Origin: Arcobacter vandammei
Lineage (GTDB): Bacteria; Campylobacterota; Campylobacteria; Campylobacterales; Arcobacteraceae
Length of the DNA: 64,000 nt
Assembly: GCF_016106035.1 (NCBI RefSeq)
Contig: NZ_JADKPZ010000008.1
Coordinates: 1-64,000 of the forward strand
Reading direction: 5' to 3'
The notes under the pieces: generated by a model
Database searches by the model: none
What the model was told of the DNA's origin: nothing
What the model saw: the letters and a program-made list of their open reading frames with translations, nothing else
Made by a program: the position numbers and the translations under genes
Shown here: in pieces, positions 8,170 through 16,202 of the stretch
Numbering within the stretch: position 1 is the stretch's first letter
Layout of the letters: the number at the start of each line of letters is the position of its first letter

Positions 8170-10586
8170 TAAATTAATGCCTCTTTTAAAACTTCTTCGA
8201 TTCTATCAACTGCTTTTATCTCTAAAGCATCTTTTACCTCTTGTGGTAAATCATCTAAATCTCGCTCAAAATTCTTTCTTGGAATTAAAACTTTTGTCAT
8301 TTTTGCTTTAAATGCTGCAATTAATTTCTCTTTTAAACCACCAATTGGAAGAACTTTTCCACTTAAAGTAAGCTCTCCTGTCATTGCAATATCAGCTTTT
8401 ATTTTTCGATTACTTAAAATTGAAGCAATTGCAAGTGCCATCGTTATTCCAGCACTTGGTCCATCTTTTGGTGTTGCACCTGCAGGAACATGAAGATGAA
8501 TATCATATCTTTTATATATTTCACTAATATCAAGTTTTGTATTTTCATCTTTTTCTTTAAATGTTCTTGGAATTAAATTTTCATCAATTTTTAAAGTACC
8601 TTCATCAATTAAAAGTTTTACAACAGAGTAAGAGATAGTTGAAGACTCTTTCATAACATCACCTAAACTTCCTGTTACTTTTAAGTCCCCCTTCCCTTTT
8701 AATTTTATTGCTTCAATTTTTAAAATATCTCCACCAACACTAGTCCATGCTAAACCATTTGTAATTCCAACAAAATTCTCTTTATCAGCAGGGTCTATTT
8801 CAAAAATAGGATTATCAAGATAAGCTTTTAAATCTTTTTGAGAAATTGTTACTTTTTGTAAGCTCTCATCTCCTAAAAGCTGTTTTACAACTTTTCTAAA
8901 TAGTTTTGAGAAAACTCTTCTTAGATTTCTAACTCCTGCTTCTCTTGTATATTTAGAAATAATTGTCTCAATTGTTGCTTTATTTATACTTACTTCATTT
9001 TTAGAAAGTCCGTGTTTTTCAAGCTCTTGAGGAATTAAATAATCTTTTGCAATATGATATTTCTCATTTGGAGTATATGAGCTAATCTCAATAAACTCCA
9101 TTCTATCTCTAAGTGGTGCTGGAATATTTCTAATATCATTTGCTGTTGATACAAAAATAACTTGCGATAAATCAACTGGGAAATTAAGATATAAATCTCT
9201 AAATTCGTGATTTTGCTCTGGGTCTAAAACTTCAAGCATAACAGCAGTTGGATCTCCTCTATGACTAGTTCCTAGTTTATCAATCTCATCTAAAACCATA
9301 ACAGGATTCATCTTTTTAGCATCAATTAATCCTTTTATAAGTCGTCCTGGCATTGCTCCTACATAAGTTCTTCTATGACCTCTTAGCTCATTTACATCTT
9401 CCATTCCACCCAGTGCAACTCTTATAAGTGGTCTTTTTAGTGCTTGGGAAATAGAGTTTGCAAGTGATGTTTTTCCAACACCTGGAGGTCCTACAAAACA
9501 TAGAACAGTACCTTTTGATTTCAAATCTTTAATATTTCTTTGTTCAAGAAGTTGTTTTACCGCAAAATATTCAGAAATTCTCTCTTTTGCTTTATCGAGT
9601 GAATAGTGGTCTTTATTTAACTGTTTTTCAACACTTGCAACTGAAATTTTATCATTTGAATACTCTCCAAATGGAATATCTAAAACCAACTCTACATAAG
9701 TTTGAAGTAGTGAAGCATCAGGAGAATCAGGGTTCATTCTGCTTAATTTTTCAATTTGTCTTTTTGTCTCTTTATAAGCATCTTGTCCCATAAAACATTT
9801 TTTAGCTTTTAATCTCTTTTTATAAGATTTTATATCTTCTTCTTTTTGATTATCAGCTCCTAACTCTTTTTGAATAGCCTTAATCTGCTCTTTTAAGAAG
9901 TAATCTTTATGAGTTTTCTCTATTTTTGAGTTTACTTTTTGAGTTATCTCTTTTTGAATTTTATATGATTCAATCTCTTTATTTATAACCTCAACAATAT
10001 CTAAAAGTCTTTGTTCTAAATTTGTTTGTGAAAATAGTTTGAAAGCTTCATCTTTTTTTAGATTTAAAACAGATGATATTAAATCAGCAACTCTTGAAGC
10101 ATCATCATTTTCTTCAATTGTTTTTATTAAATCCATTGGAAATTTGCTATTTAATCTTGATAATTTTTTAACACTTTCAAGCACAACTTCAATTAAAGAT
10201 TTAACACTCTCCTCTTTAAAAGGCTCATTTTCAATCTTTTCAACAGTTGCCACTAAAGGCTTAGAAATATTAAAATCTACAATTTTCCCTTTTGCTAAAC
10301 CTTGAAAAAGTACCTTTATTTTACCATCAGGTAAAGATACTTTTCTCATAATATTTCCAATAACACCAATATCATAAAAAGAGTCTTTTTCTCTATCTTT
10401 TTCATTTGATTTTTTTGAAACAGCTACTATTACAAGCTTATTAAACTCTATTGCATTTTCAACTGCTTTTATATTTTGTTCATCACTTAAAAAAATTGGT
10501 GCAATCATAAAAGGGTATAAAAACAACTCATCTTCTATGATTAATGGTATTGTTTGTGGAAAATTATCGTAATTTTCTAATTGCAT
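8169..10586 (-). CDS. lon: ATP-dependent protease La
   Basis: An 805-residue Lon protease with all three parts. The N-terminal substrate-binding domain starts with the family phrase IPLIIEDELFLYPFMIAPIF; the AAA+ module has Walker A GPPGVGKTSLANS and Walker B VMVLDEIDKLG; the C-terminal S16 peptidase has DGPSAG with catalytic Ser at about residue 711 and the catalytic Lys in GGLKEKLIAAFK. It degrades misfolded and regulatory proteins in the cytosol. Length is normal. It is downstream of bamD on the same strand after a 48-bp gap and upstream of rhomboid with overlap. Confidence 0.97.
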   Translation of the reverse strand: MQLENYDNFPQTIPLIIEDELFLYPFMIAPIFLSDEQNIKAVENAIEFNKLVIVAVSKKSNEKDREKDSFYDIGVIGNIMRKVSLPDGKIKVLFQGLAKGKIVDFNISKPLVATVEKIENEPFKEESVKSLIEVVLESVKKLSRLNSKFPMDLIKTIEENDDASRVADLISSVLNLKKDEAFKLFSQTNLEQRLLDIVEVINKEIESYKIQKEITQKVNSKIEKTHKDYFLKEQIKAIQKELGADNQKEEDIKSYKKRLKAKKCFMGQDAYKETKRQIEKLSRMNPDSPDASLLQTYVELVLDIPFGEYSNDKISVASVEKQLNKDHYSLDKAKERISEYFAVKQLLEQRNIKDLKSKGTVLCFVGPPGVGKTSLANSISQALKRPLIRVALGGMEDVNELRGHRRTYVGAMPGRLIKGLIDAKKMNPVMVLDEIDKLGTSHRGDPTAVMLEVLDPEQNHEFRDLYLNFPVDLSQVIFVSTANDIRNIPAPLRDRMEFIEISSYTPNEKYHIAKDYLIPQELEKHGLSKNEVSINKATIETIISKYTREAGVRNLRRVFSKLFRKVVKQLLGDESLQKVTISQKDLKAYLDNPIFEIDPADKENFVGITNGLAWTSVGGDILKIEAIKLKGKGDLKVTGSLGDVMKESSTISYSVVKLLIDEGTLKIDENLIPRTFKEKDENTKLDISEIYKRYDIHLHVPAGATPKDGPSAGITMALAIASILSNRKIKADIAMTGELTLSGKVLPIGGLKEKLIAAFKAKMTKVLIPRKNFERDLDDLPQEVKDALEIKAVDRIEEVLKEALI

Positions 10587-10634
10587 ATCTTATTAACTCC
10601 TAAAATATATTCATACTTTTAAAATATATAAATT

Positions 10635-11288
10635 TTATTCAAATAAAGACCTATAAAATGGTACATCTACTTTTTCTATCTCGCTATGTTCAACCCAAGA
10701 TTCTTCAACTTTTTGTTGATAAATTTTTGAAGCTTCTGTTTTCCCTCTTCTTTCGTATAAATCTGCTATCTCTTTATCTATTGAGGCTTTTGCCATATAA
10801 ATTCTTGCATTTATTGTATCAACAAGTGGCATATATGGAGAGTTTTTATATTTATTCTTAAACTCCTCTATTTGAACAATAGTATCATCTAAAAGTTGTT
10901 GATTTCTATGTTGATTTTTAAATCCCATAAAGTTTGCTTTTATTTTCAAATATCTTACATAATCAATATCTTTACTCAAGCTAAATCTTTTTATATACTC
11001 ATCCAAATAGAAGTTTGCTAAAGCATACTCTTCTTCATCCATATGAGCATTTACCAAGATTAAAAGAGCTGTTGGGATATATGGAGAGTTTCTATGTTCA
11101 CTCTCAAGTGATGTATAAGTATCATCAGCCTCATCTAAATCATTCATTCCGATTTGCTTCATCATTTTATTGTACCAATAAAGTGCTGGTTTATTGTACT
11201 CTTGTTCACTTTTTGAAGAACAAGCACTAAATACAAGTGTAGCACTTAGTATTAACAAAATATTTTTTATTTTTAGGTGTTTTACCAT
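10635..11288 (-). CDS. bamD: Outer-membrane assembly lipoprotein BamD
   Basis: Lipoprotein component of the BAM complex that inserts beta-barrel proteins into the outer membrane. A signal peptide ends in the lipobox LVFSAC, with Cys as the lipidated residue, followed by SSKSEQEYNKPALYWYNKMM, which matches the BamD start, and TPR-like helices through the rest (SPYIPTALLILVNAHMDEEEYALANFYLDEYIKRF). I use the ATG at 11288 (MVKHLKIKN) with AAGGA 7 nt upstream rather than an ATG at 11309. Length is typical. It is divergent from the structured RNA/small-ORF locus to its right. Confidence 0.9.
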   Translation of the reverse strand: MVKHLKIKNILLILSATLVFSACSSKSEQEYNKPALYWYNKMMKQIGMNDLDEADDTYTSLESEHRNSPYIPTALLILVNAHMDEEEYALANFYLDEYIKRFSLSKDIDYVRYLKIKANFMGFKNQHRNQQLLDDTIVQIEEFKNKYKNSPYMPLVDTINARIYMAKASIDKEIADLYERRGKTEASKIYQQKVEESWVEHSEIEKVDVPFYRSLFE

Positions 11289-11394
11289 TTTATCTTCCTT
11301 AAATATCATAAAAGCAATATGTTATCTAAAAAATACTTTATTTTTAAATTAGGAATTAAAGAAATATTTAATATTTATCTGTTAAAATTTTAAT

Positions 11395-11527
11395 AACCTA
11401 AGCTAAAGCCTATGCTTAGATAAAGTTAAGTTTCCTTGTGGTAGAGGATTAAGCCTTGGTCTTTTAGACTGGGGCTTTTTTGTTGCACGGAGTCGGAAAG
11501 GGACTCTACCAAAACAAGGAGTCCGTG
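11395..11527 (+). ncRNA. Structured leader with internal terminator upstream of a small hydrophobic ORF
   Basis: This stretch folds extensively. CTAAGC (11398-11403) pairs with GCTTAG nearby. An 11-bp G-C/G-U stem (11452-11462 with 11466-11476, loop TTT) followed by six Ts is a convincing intrinsic terminator. An outer stem encloses it: TCCTTGTGGTAGAG (11433-11446) pairs with CTCTACC...ACAAGGA (11504-11520, AAA bulge), burying the AAGGA Shine-Dalgarno of the following ORF. Competing short pairings exist, for example GAGTC (11490-11494) with GACTC (11502-11506) and CACGGA with TCCGTG. A TAAAAT -10-like element sits at 11383-11388. I infer a regulated mRNA leader; whether an antisense RNA also exists cannot be told. 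Confidence 0.55.
11452..11481 (+). terminator. Intrinsic terminator inside the leader
   Basis: AGCCTTGGTCT and AGACTGGGGCT form an 11-bp stem with three G-U pairs and a TTT loop, followed directly by a run of six T residues. It lies about 47 bases before the start codon of the small ORF, so it would attenuate transcription into that ORF or end a short stand-alone RNA. Confidence 0.75.
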
Positions 11528-11635
11528 ATGGATTTTTTAACAATTTTTATCACTATTTGCTCCACTTTATTGATTTTCTTTAAAGAAGAGATTAAAAAGT
11601 GCTGTTTAAATAGTCGTAAACTTGACTTTGCATAG
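11528..11635 (+). CDS. 35-residue hydrophobic peptide, type I toxin-like
   Basis: The ORF begins MDFLTIFITICSTLLIFF and continues with a basic, Cys-containing tail (KEEIKKCCLNSRKLDFA). It has one predicted transmembrane segment and a strong AAGGAG ribosome binding site 6 nt from the ATG, which can be sequestered by the upstream strand described in the leader entry. A stable hairpin starts at its last codon. A short membrane peptide, occluded Shine-Dalgarno, highly structured 5' leader and dedicated terminator are the usual architecture of type I toxin mRNAs (for example AapA in Helicobacter, or Fst/Hok types elsewhere). I do not recognise the exact family, and a non-toxin regulatory peptide is possible. 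Confidence 0.6.
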   Translation: MDFLTIFITICSTLLIFFKEEIKKCCLNSRKLDFA

Positions 11636-11659
11636 CAAGAATTAGGCACTCTTGCTATG
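11631..11659 (+). terminator. Hairpin after the small ORF
   Basis: CATAGCAAGA (11631-11640) pairs perfectly with TCTTGCTATG (11650-11659) around a 9-nt loop; the left arm contains the stop codon of the small ORF. A T-rich stretch follows. It would end or stabilise the short mRNA. Confidence 0.65.
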
Positions 11660-11802
11660 TGTTTTAAATTATCCCTAATTTATTTATTTCTTTATTATTC
11701 AGTTGATTTTAGTTTTGTTAAGTAAGAAAATATATTAAAATGCTTATATAAATTTTATTATTTAACTTTTAACAATAAGTACTAAATCAAACTTAGATTT
11801 GC

Positions 11803-11808
11803 TATAAT
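11803..11808 (+). promoter_or_regulatory. -10 element of proC
   Basis: A consensus TATAAT preceded by TTGC lies 27 bases before the proC start codon. No recognisable -35 element is seen, which is usual for sigma-70 promoters in this group. Confidence 0.5.
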
Positions 11809-11834
11809 CTTTGAAAAATTAATTAAGGCAAACT

Positions 11835-12599
11835 ATGAAATTAACAATTATTGGAAATGGTGTTATGGCTCAATCTTTAGCCATAGGTTTAATAAAAAGC
11901 TATGAAGTTGAAATGATTGGAAGAGATATAAATAAACTAAAAGCTATAAAAGAGAAAATCCCTCAAATAGAGATAAAACAACTTGAAGATAAAGAGGATA
12001 TTAGTGGTAAAAATATACTTTTTTGTGTTAAACCCTTTGCACTTGAAAGTGTAGCTGTAAGACTTACAGGAACTGCAAATATTTTAATATCTATCTTAGC
12101 AGGAACAAGACTTGATTTCTTAAAAAAACAGGTAAAAGCAAAAACTTATACAAGAGCTATGCCAAATATTGCGGCTAGTGTTTTACAGTCAATGACTACA
12201 ATAACAGGCGATATTGAGACAAAAGATTTAGCTATGAAAATTTTCTCAACTACAGGTCAATGTGTTTGGGTTCATACAGAGTATCAACTAGATATTGCAA
12301 CAGCGGTTGCAGGAAGTGGACCAGCATTTTTATCTTTGGTTGCTGAGGCATTAGCTGATGGAGCTGTTAAAGCTGGACTTGATAGACATTTAAGTACTCA
12401 ATTGGTTCAAGGTCTATTTAGTGGAACTTCAGCTCTTTTAAAACACTCTCATCCATCATTTATAAAAGACTCTGTTATGAGTCCAGGCGGAACAACAGCA
12501 GCTGGATATGCAGCACTTGAAGAGTATGGAGTTAGAAATGCTATGATTAAAGCTATTGAAGAAGCTTATAATAAAGCTTGTGAACTTGCAAAAAAATAG
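11835..12599 (+). CDS. proC: Pyrroline-5-carboxylate reductase
   Basis: Catalyses the last step of proline synthesis, NAD(P)H-dependent reduction of pyrroline-5-carboxylate. The N-terminus MKLTIIGNGVMAQSLAIGL is the nucleotide-binding loop (the usual GxGxMA with an Asn variant). The C-terminal signature is complete: AGSGPAFLSLVAEALADGAVKAG and SPGGTTAAGYAALEEYGVR. At 254 residues it is of normal length. A consensus -10 box lies upstream. Its 3' end overlaps or abuts a pseudopilin gene cluster, an arrangement that resembles proC-ctsT in Campylobacter jejuni. The earlier proline-pathway gene proA is elsewhere in the window (49443-50678). Confidence 0.95.
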   Translation: MKLTIIGNGVMAQSLAIGLIKSYEVEMIGRDINKLKAIKEKIPQIEIKQLEDKEDISGKNILFCVKPFALESVAVRLTGTANILISILAGTRLDFLKKQVKAKTYTRAMPNIAASVLQSMTTITGDIETKDLAMKIFSTTGQCVWVHTEYQLDIATAVAGSGPAFLSLVAEALADGAVKAGLDRHLSTQLVQGLFSGTSALLKHSHPSFIKDSVMSPGGTTAAGYAALEEYGVRNAMIKAIEEAYNKACELAKK

Positions 12600-12873
12600 T
12601 TTTACTCTATTTGAAACAGTAATTAGTATTACAATTTTACTAATTTCTGTAACAATATTTCATCAAATTTCAAAAGATAATTTAAATGAAGATAAAATTT
12701 ATATGCTTTTAAATAGTTTGGAAAATAGTTTTAATAGTAAAAATTACACAAATTTCAATAAAAGTTCAAAACAAGTTGAAATTACAAAAAATGGTAATAT
12801 TGTTGAAAAAGTAGAGCTAAATATCTACTCTTACAAAGATGAAAATATAAAACTTTTTAAATATGAAAAATAG
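12586..12873 (+). CDS. Pseudopilin (prepilin-type N-terminus), first of three
   Basis: The N-terminus, QKNSFTLFETVISITILLISV, is a class III prepilin signal: short basic leader, cleavage before Phe, Glu at mature position 5, then a hydrophobic helix. About 95 residues in all, with a small poorly conserved globular part. I favour a TTG start at 12586, inside the last codons of proC, because the leader would then be as short as in the next gene; a GTG at 12580 or an ATG at 12556 would give longer leaders. It heads a three-gene set of minor pilin-like proteins that probably build a transformation or type II-like pseudopilus, by analogy with ctsT next to proC in C. jejuni. Confidence 0.75.
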   Translation: MQKNSFTLFETVISITILLISVTIFHQISKDNLNEDKIYMLLNSLENSFNSKNYTNFNKSSKQVEITKNGNIVEKVELNIYSYKDENIKLFKYEK

Positions 12874-13204
12874 TTTTTCTCTCTTTGAATTAATCCTAAG
12901 TTTAATAATTTCAAGTGTAATAATAATTTTTTCAAGCAAATATCTAAAAGAGATTTTTATAGAAAATAAAAATATCCAAACAAATGAAAAAACAAAAATT
13001 GATTTAAGAAGTACTAAAATTTTTATAGAGAAAAACATAAAAGATATAGATAAATTATCATTTTCAAATACTATTTTATATTTTGATAATGAAATTTTAC
13101 TTACAAAAGTTGAAGATTTTCAAATATCAAAAAATGGAAAAAGTATAGAGATTTTTATAAATTATGATAATAAAATATCTCAAAACTGGAGTTTTTCACT
13201 ATGA
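12863..13204 (+). CDS. Pseudopilin, second of three
   Basis: MKNSFSLFELILSLIISSVIII is a clear prepilin N-terminus with a four-residue basic leader, cleavage before Phe and Glu at mature position 5. The remaining about 90 residues are a small domain containing paired FXXXKIXIXXNXK-like strands typical of GspI/J-like minor pseudopilins. It overlaps the preceding gene by 11 nt and the following one by 4 nt, so the three are translated together. A prepilin peptidase and the secretion ATPase are not encoded in this window. Confidence 0.78.
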   Translation: MKNSFSLFELILSLIISSVIIIFSSKYLKEIFIENKNIQTNEKTKIDLRSTKIFIEKNIKDIDKLSFSNTILYFDNEILLTKVEDFQISKNGKSIEIFINYDNKISQNWSFSL

Positions 13205-13521
13205 AAAAAGCCTATACCCTATTTCTTACAATTATTCTTCTTTCTACTTTTAGTTATGTATCACTTCAAATTTTACAAACAAAAGCTATAAAAAGCCAGA
13301 ATTTAAAAAATCAATTTTTATATATTCAAGCAAAAAATCATCTAAACTTTTTGGAAGAATATTTAAAAAGTTTAGATTTAAAAGATATTGAATCACTAGA
13401 AATAGATGATGATTTTTTTGAGATAAAAGCTATCAAATCAAAGGATAATAAAAATATGAATTTATATGTAAAAGCCTTTGATTATGATATAAGAGTTACA
13501 AAAATTATAAATATAGAGTAA
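13201..13521 (+). CDS. Pseudopilin-like protein lacking Glu5, third of three
   Basis: MKKAYTLFLTIILLSTFSYVS resembles a prepilin N-terminus, but the residue at mature position 5 is Leu, not Glu. In type II secretion systems the tip pseudopilin GspK also lacks this Glu, so this may be a GspK/PilX-like tip subunit. The 106-residue protein has a short helical then beta-containing C-terminal part (KAIKSKDNKNMNLYVKAFDYDIRVTKI). It overlaps the preceding gene by 4 nt. The family assignment is inferred from position and N-terminal pattern. Confidence 0.7.
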   Translation: MKKAYTLFLTIILLSTFSYVSLQILQTKAIKSQNLKNQFLYIQAKNHLNFLEEYLKSLDLKDIESLEIDDDFFEIKAIKSKDNKNMNLYVKAFDYDIRVTKIINIE

Positions 13522-13530
13522 ATTTTATGA

Positions 13531-14130
13531 TTATAAAATAACATCTAAAACTTTTTTTGCTAGTTTTAAAGCATTATTTCTATGTGAAAACTCTTGTTTT
13601 ACTTCAAATTCAAGCTCTCCCAAAGTCTTAGAAAAACCTTTTGGAATAAAAAGAGGATCATAACCAAAACCATTTTCTCCAAACTCTTTATTTAAAACCT
13701 CTCCATACATAAAACCATGAACAGTGTAAACTTCATTTTTATAAACTATTGTTATACAAGCTGTATAAAATGCAGGTGTTTTCTCTAAATTTAGTTTATT
13801 TAATTCAGATATTAATTTTAGATTATTCTCTTTATCACTTGCATTAAGCCCTGCATATCTAGCACTATAAACTCCTGGAGCATTATTTAAAGCTGGAACA
13901 CTAATACCGCTATCATCAGAGATTACTAAAGCTTCACCAAAACCAATTTTTTGAAGTTCATCATAAATTGTTTGTGCTTTTTTTATTGCATTTCCTTTAA
14001 ATGTATCTTTATCTTCCTCTATCTCAAATTTTCCTAAAATTTCTCCAAAAGCCAAAACCTCATCATTTGGTAAAAGCTTTTTAAACTCTTTTATTTTTCC
14101 TTGGTTATTTGATGCCAAAACTATTCTCAA
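13531..14130 (-). CDS. rdgB: Non-canonical purine NTP pyrophosphatase
   Basis: Hydrolyses ITP, dITP and XTP to the monophosphates to keep deaminated purines out of nucleic acids. MRIVLASNNQGKIKEFKKLL is the Ham1/RdgB start, and VISDDSGISVPALNNAPGVYSARYAG, with the catalytic acidic pair, and FGYDPLFIPKGFSKTLGEL are the family blocks. Length (199 residues) is normal. It is convergent with the pseudopilin genes and divergent from the MFS transporter gene. Confidence 0.95.
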   Translation of the reverse strand: MRIVLASNNQGKIKEFKKLLPNDEVLAFGEILGKFEIEEDKDTFKGNAIKKAQTIYDELQKIGFGEALVISDDSGISVPALNNAPGVYSARYAGLNASDKENNLKLISELNKLNLEKTPAFYTACITIVYKNEVYTVHGFMYGEVLNKEFGENGFGYDPLFIPKGFSKTLGELEFEVKQEFSHRNNALKLAKKVLDVIL

Positions 14131-14206
14131 TTTTTATCCTTTTATTCGCTTATTATAGAATTTTAAATATAATCAAGCCAAAATTATAATATATTTAGGA
14201 TTATGT

Positions 14207-15517
14207 ATGATTAAATCAGTTATGCCTTTGAGCTTTATTATTGCTCTTAGGTTTTTTGGGCTTTTTATTGTTCTTCCAGTTTTATCTGTTTATGCACTAA
14301 GTCTTGAAGGTGCAAACTCTACTTTAGTTGGAATCGTTGTTGGTGGTTATGCTTTAACTCAAGTTATTTTCCAAACACCTTTTGGTATTATGAGTGATAA
14401 ATTGGGAAGAAAAGGAACTATTATTATGGGTCTTTTTCTTTTTGCTATTGGTTCACTAATTTGTGCAGTTGCAACAGATATTTTTACTTTAATGCTAGGT
14501 CGTCTTTTACAAGGAGCAGGAGCTATTGGAGCTGTTGTTACAGCTATGATTAGTGATGTTGTAAAAGAACACGAAAGACCAAAAGCTATGGCTATGATGG
14601 GAATGTTTATAGGTCTTGCTTTTGCAGTTGCTATGATAGCTGGTCCTTTAATTGGTGGATTTATTGGAGTTCCAACACTATTTTATATAACTATGATTTT
14701 AGCTTTAGCTTCTATTTATATTTTAGTAAAAAAAGTTCCAAATCCTCCACAAATAACACATACTTACAATGAAAAGTTAAATCTAAAAGATGTTTTAGGA
14801 AATGCAAATATAAATAGAATGCACATAACAAACTTTTTTCAAAAAGCTTTAATGACATTCGCATTTTTAGTAATTCCAATTATTCTTACAAAAACTTACA
14901 ATTGGGATAAAAGTGAGCTTTGGTATGTATATCTTCCTGCTATGATTTTTGGGCTTTTATCAATGGCACCTGCAGCTATTATTGCAGAGAAAAAAGGAAA
15001 ATTTAGAGAAATTTTATCTTTAGGAATTATCTTTTTCCTTATCTCATATTTAATAATTGGATTTAGCTCTAGTGCTTTAGTATTTTCTATTGGTGTTGTT
15101 ATTTTCTTTGTTGGTTTTAATATGCACGAACCAATTATGCAATCACTTACTTCAAAATTTGCGAAAGTTCATCAAAGAGGGAGTGTTTTAGGAGTATTTA
15201 ACTCTTTTGGTTATTTAGGAACATTTGTTGGTGGAGTTTTAGGTGGAATTATGCTTGATACTCTTGATTTATCATCATTTGCTATTATTATTGCAGTTAT
15301 TTGTGTTTTATGGTTAATTTTAATTATAACTATGCCAAATCCATCTAAAACAAAAACAATATATTTAGATTTAAATGAATACAAATTAAATAAAAATGCC
15401 TTAAATGATAATTCAAAAATTGATGAATGGTATATTAATAACACAGAAAATATAGTTGCAATTAAGTTTGATGAAAAAAATATCACTGAAGATGAAATAA
15501 AATCATTTCTAAAATAA
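14207..15517 (+). CDS. MFS transporter, YajR-like with C-terminal domain
   Basis: A 12-helix major facilitator protein with the loop 2-3 motif A GIMSDKLGRKGTIIMGL and a clear motif A-like repeat. After the last helix there is a cytosolic tail of about 60 residues (TIYLDLNEYKL...ENIVAIKFDEKNITEDEIKSFL) that has the look of the ferredoxin-like YAM domain of Escherichia coli YajR. This points to a YajR-type drug/proton antiporter family of unknown substrate. It precedes lapG by 30 bases on the same strand and may be co-transcribed with it. Confidence 0.85.
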   Translation: MIKSVMPLSFIIALRFFGLFIVLPVLSVYALSLEGANSTLVGIVVGGYALTQVIFQTPFGIMSDKLGRKGTIIMGLFLFAIGSLICAVATDIFTLMLGRLLQGAGAIGAVVTAMISDVVKEHERPKAMAMMGMFIGLAFAVAMIAGPLIGGFIGVPTLFYITMILALASIYILVKKVPNPPQITHTYNEKLNLKDVLGNANINRMHITNFFQKALMTFAFLVIPIILTKTYNWDKSELWYVYLPAMIFGLLSMAPAAIIAEKKGKFREILSLGIIFFLISYLIIGFSSSALVFSIGVVIFFVGFNMHEPIMQSLTSKFAKVHQRGSVLGVFNSFGYLGTFVGGVLGGIMLDTLDLSSFAIIIAVICVLWLILIITMPNPSKTKTIYLDLNEYKLNKNALNDNSKIDEWYINNTENIVAIKFDEKNITEDEIKSFLK

Positions 15518-15547
15518 AATGCAAAATAATATAAAAAGGAATAAAGA

Positions 15548-16189
15548 GTGAAAAAATTATTTATAGTTCAAATTACTCTTTTTATTCTTTTATCTCTATA
15601 CTCAAATGCTCAAAAAAGCTTCCATATAAGTAGTTCAGATTTAGTAAAAATTGAGCAAAAATATGGAACTTCTGCTAGAGAAAGAGTAGAGTCTTGGGAC
15701 TCTATGATTGAGGCGGCAAAAAACCAATCTATTTTAAATCAGCTTCAAATGGTAAATGATTTTTTTAATAAAATTCCATATAAAACAGATATGGCACATT
15801 GGAAGAAAAAAGATTACTGGGCAACACCTATTGAATTTATGGGAACAAATGGTGGAGATTGTGAAGATTATGCAATTGCAAAATATTTTTCACTAATAAA
15901 ACTAGGAGTTCCTGATAGTAAACTTAGAATTACCTATGTTAGTTATTCTAAAAGAAATAGTAATTTTGAGCAAGCTCATATGGTACTATCTTACTATCAT
16001 AAAGCTGGAGCAGAACCTGTAATTTTAGATAATATCAATAAAACTTTGCAAGTAGCTTCAAAAAGAACTGATTTAAAACCAGTTTATAGTTTTAATGCAA
16101 GTGGTCTTTGGCAATCTCAAACAGTAGGAGAGACAAGGGCTGGAGAAAATAATCTTAAATCTTGGAAAGATTTAATGAGTAGATTTTAA
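15548..16189 (+). CDS. lapG: LapG-type periplasmic cysteine protease
   Basis: A transglutaminase-like cysteine protease (BTLCP) that in Pseudomonas cleaves the N-terminus of a surface adhesin when c-di-GMP is low. The signal peptide (LFIVQITLFILLSLYSNAQ) sends it to the periplasm. The Cys is in NGGDCEDYAIAKYFSLIKLG, with adjacent Asp and Glu residues that bind calcium in LapG; the His is in QAHMVLSYY and the Asp in ILDNI. Translation starts at GTG with AAGGA 7 nt upstream. lapD follows 13 bases later, so the pair forms a functional unit. Confidence 0.92.
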   Translation: MKKLFIVQITLFILLSLYSNAQKSFHISSSDLVKIEQKYGTSARERVESWDSMIEAAKNQSILNQLQMVNDFFNKIPYKTDMAHWKKKDYWATPIEFMGTNGGDCEDYAIAKYFSLIKLGVPDSKLRITYVSYSKRNSNFEQAHMVLSYYHKAGAEPVILDNINKTLQVASKRTDLKPVYSFNASGLWQSQTVGETRAGENNLKSWKDLMSRF

Positions 16190-16202
16190 TTAGGAGCAAA
16201 AT

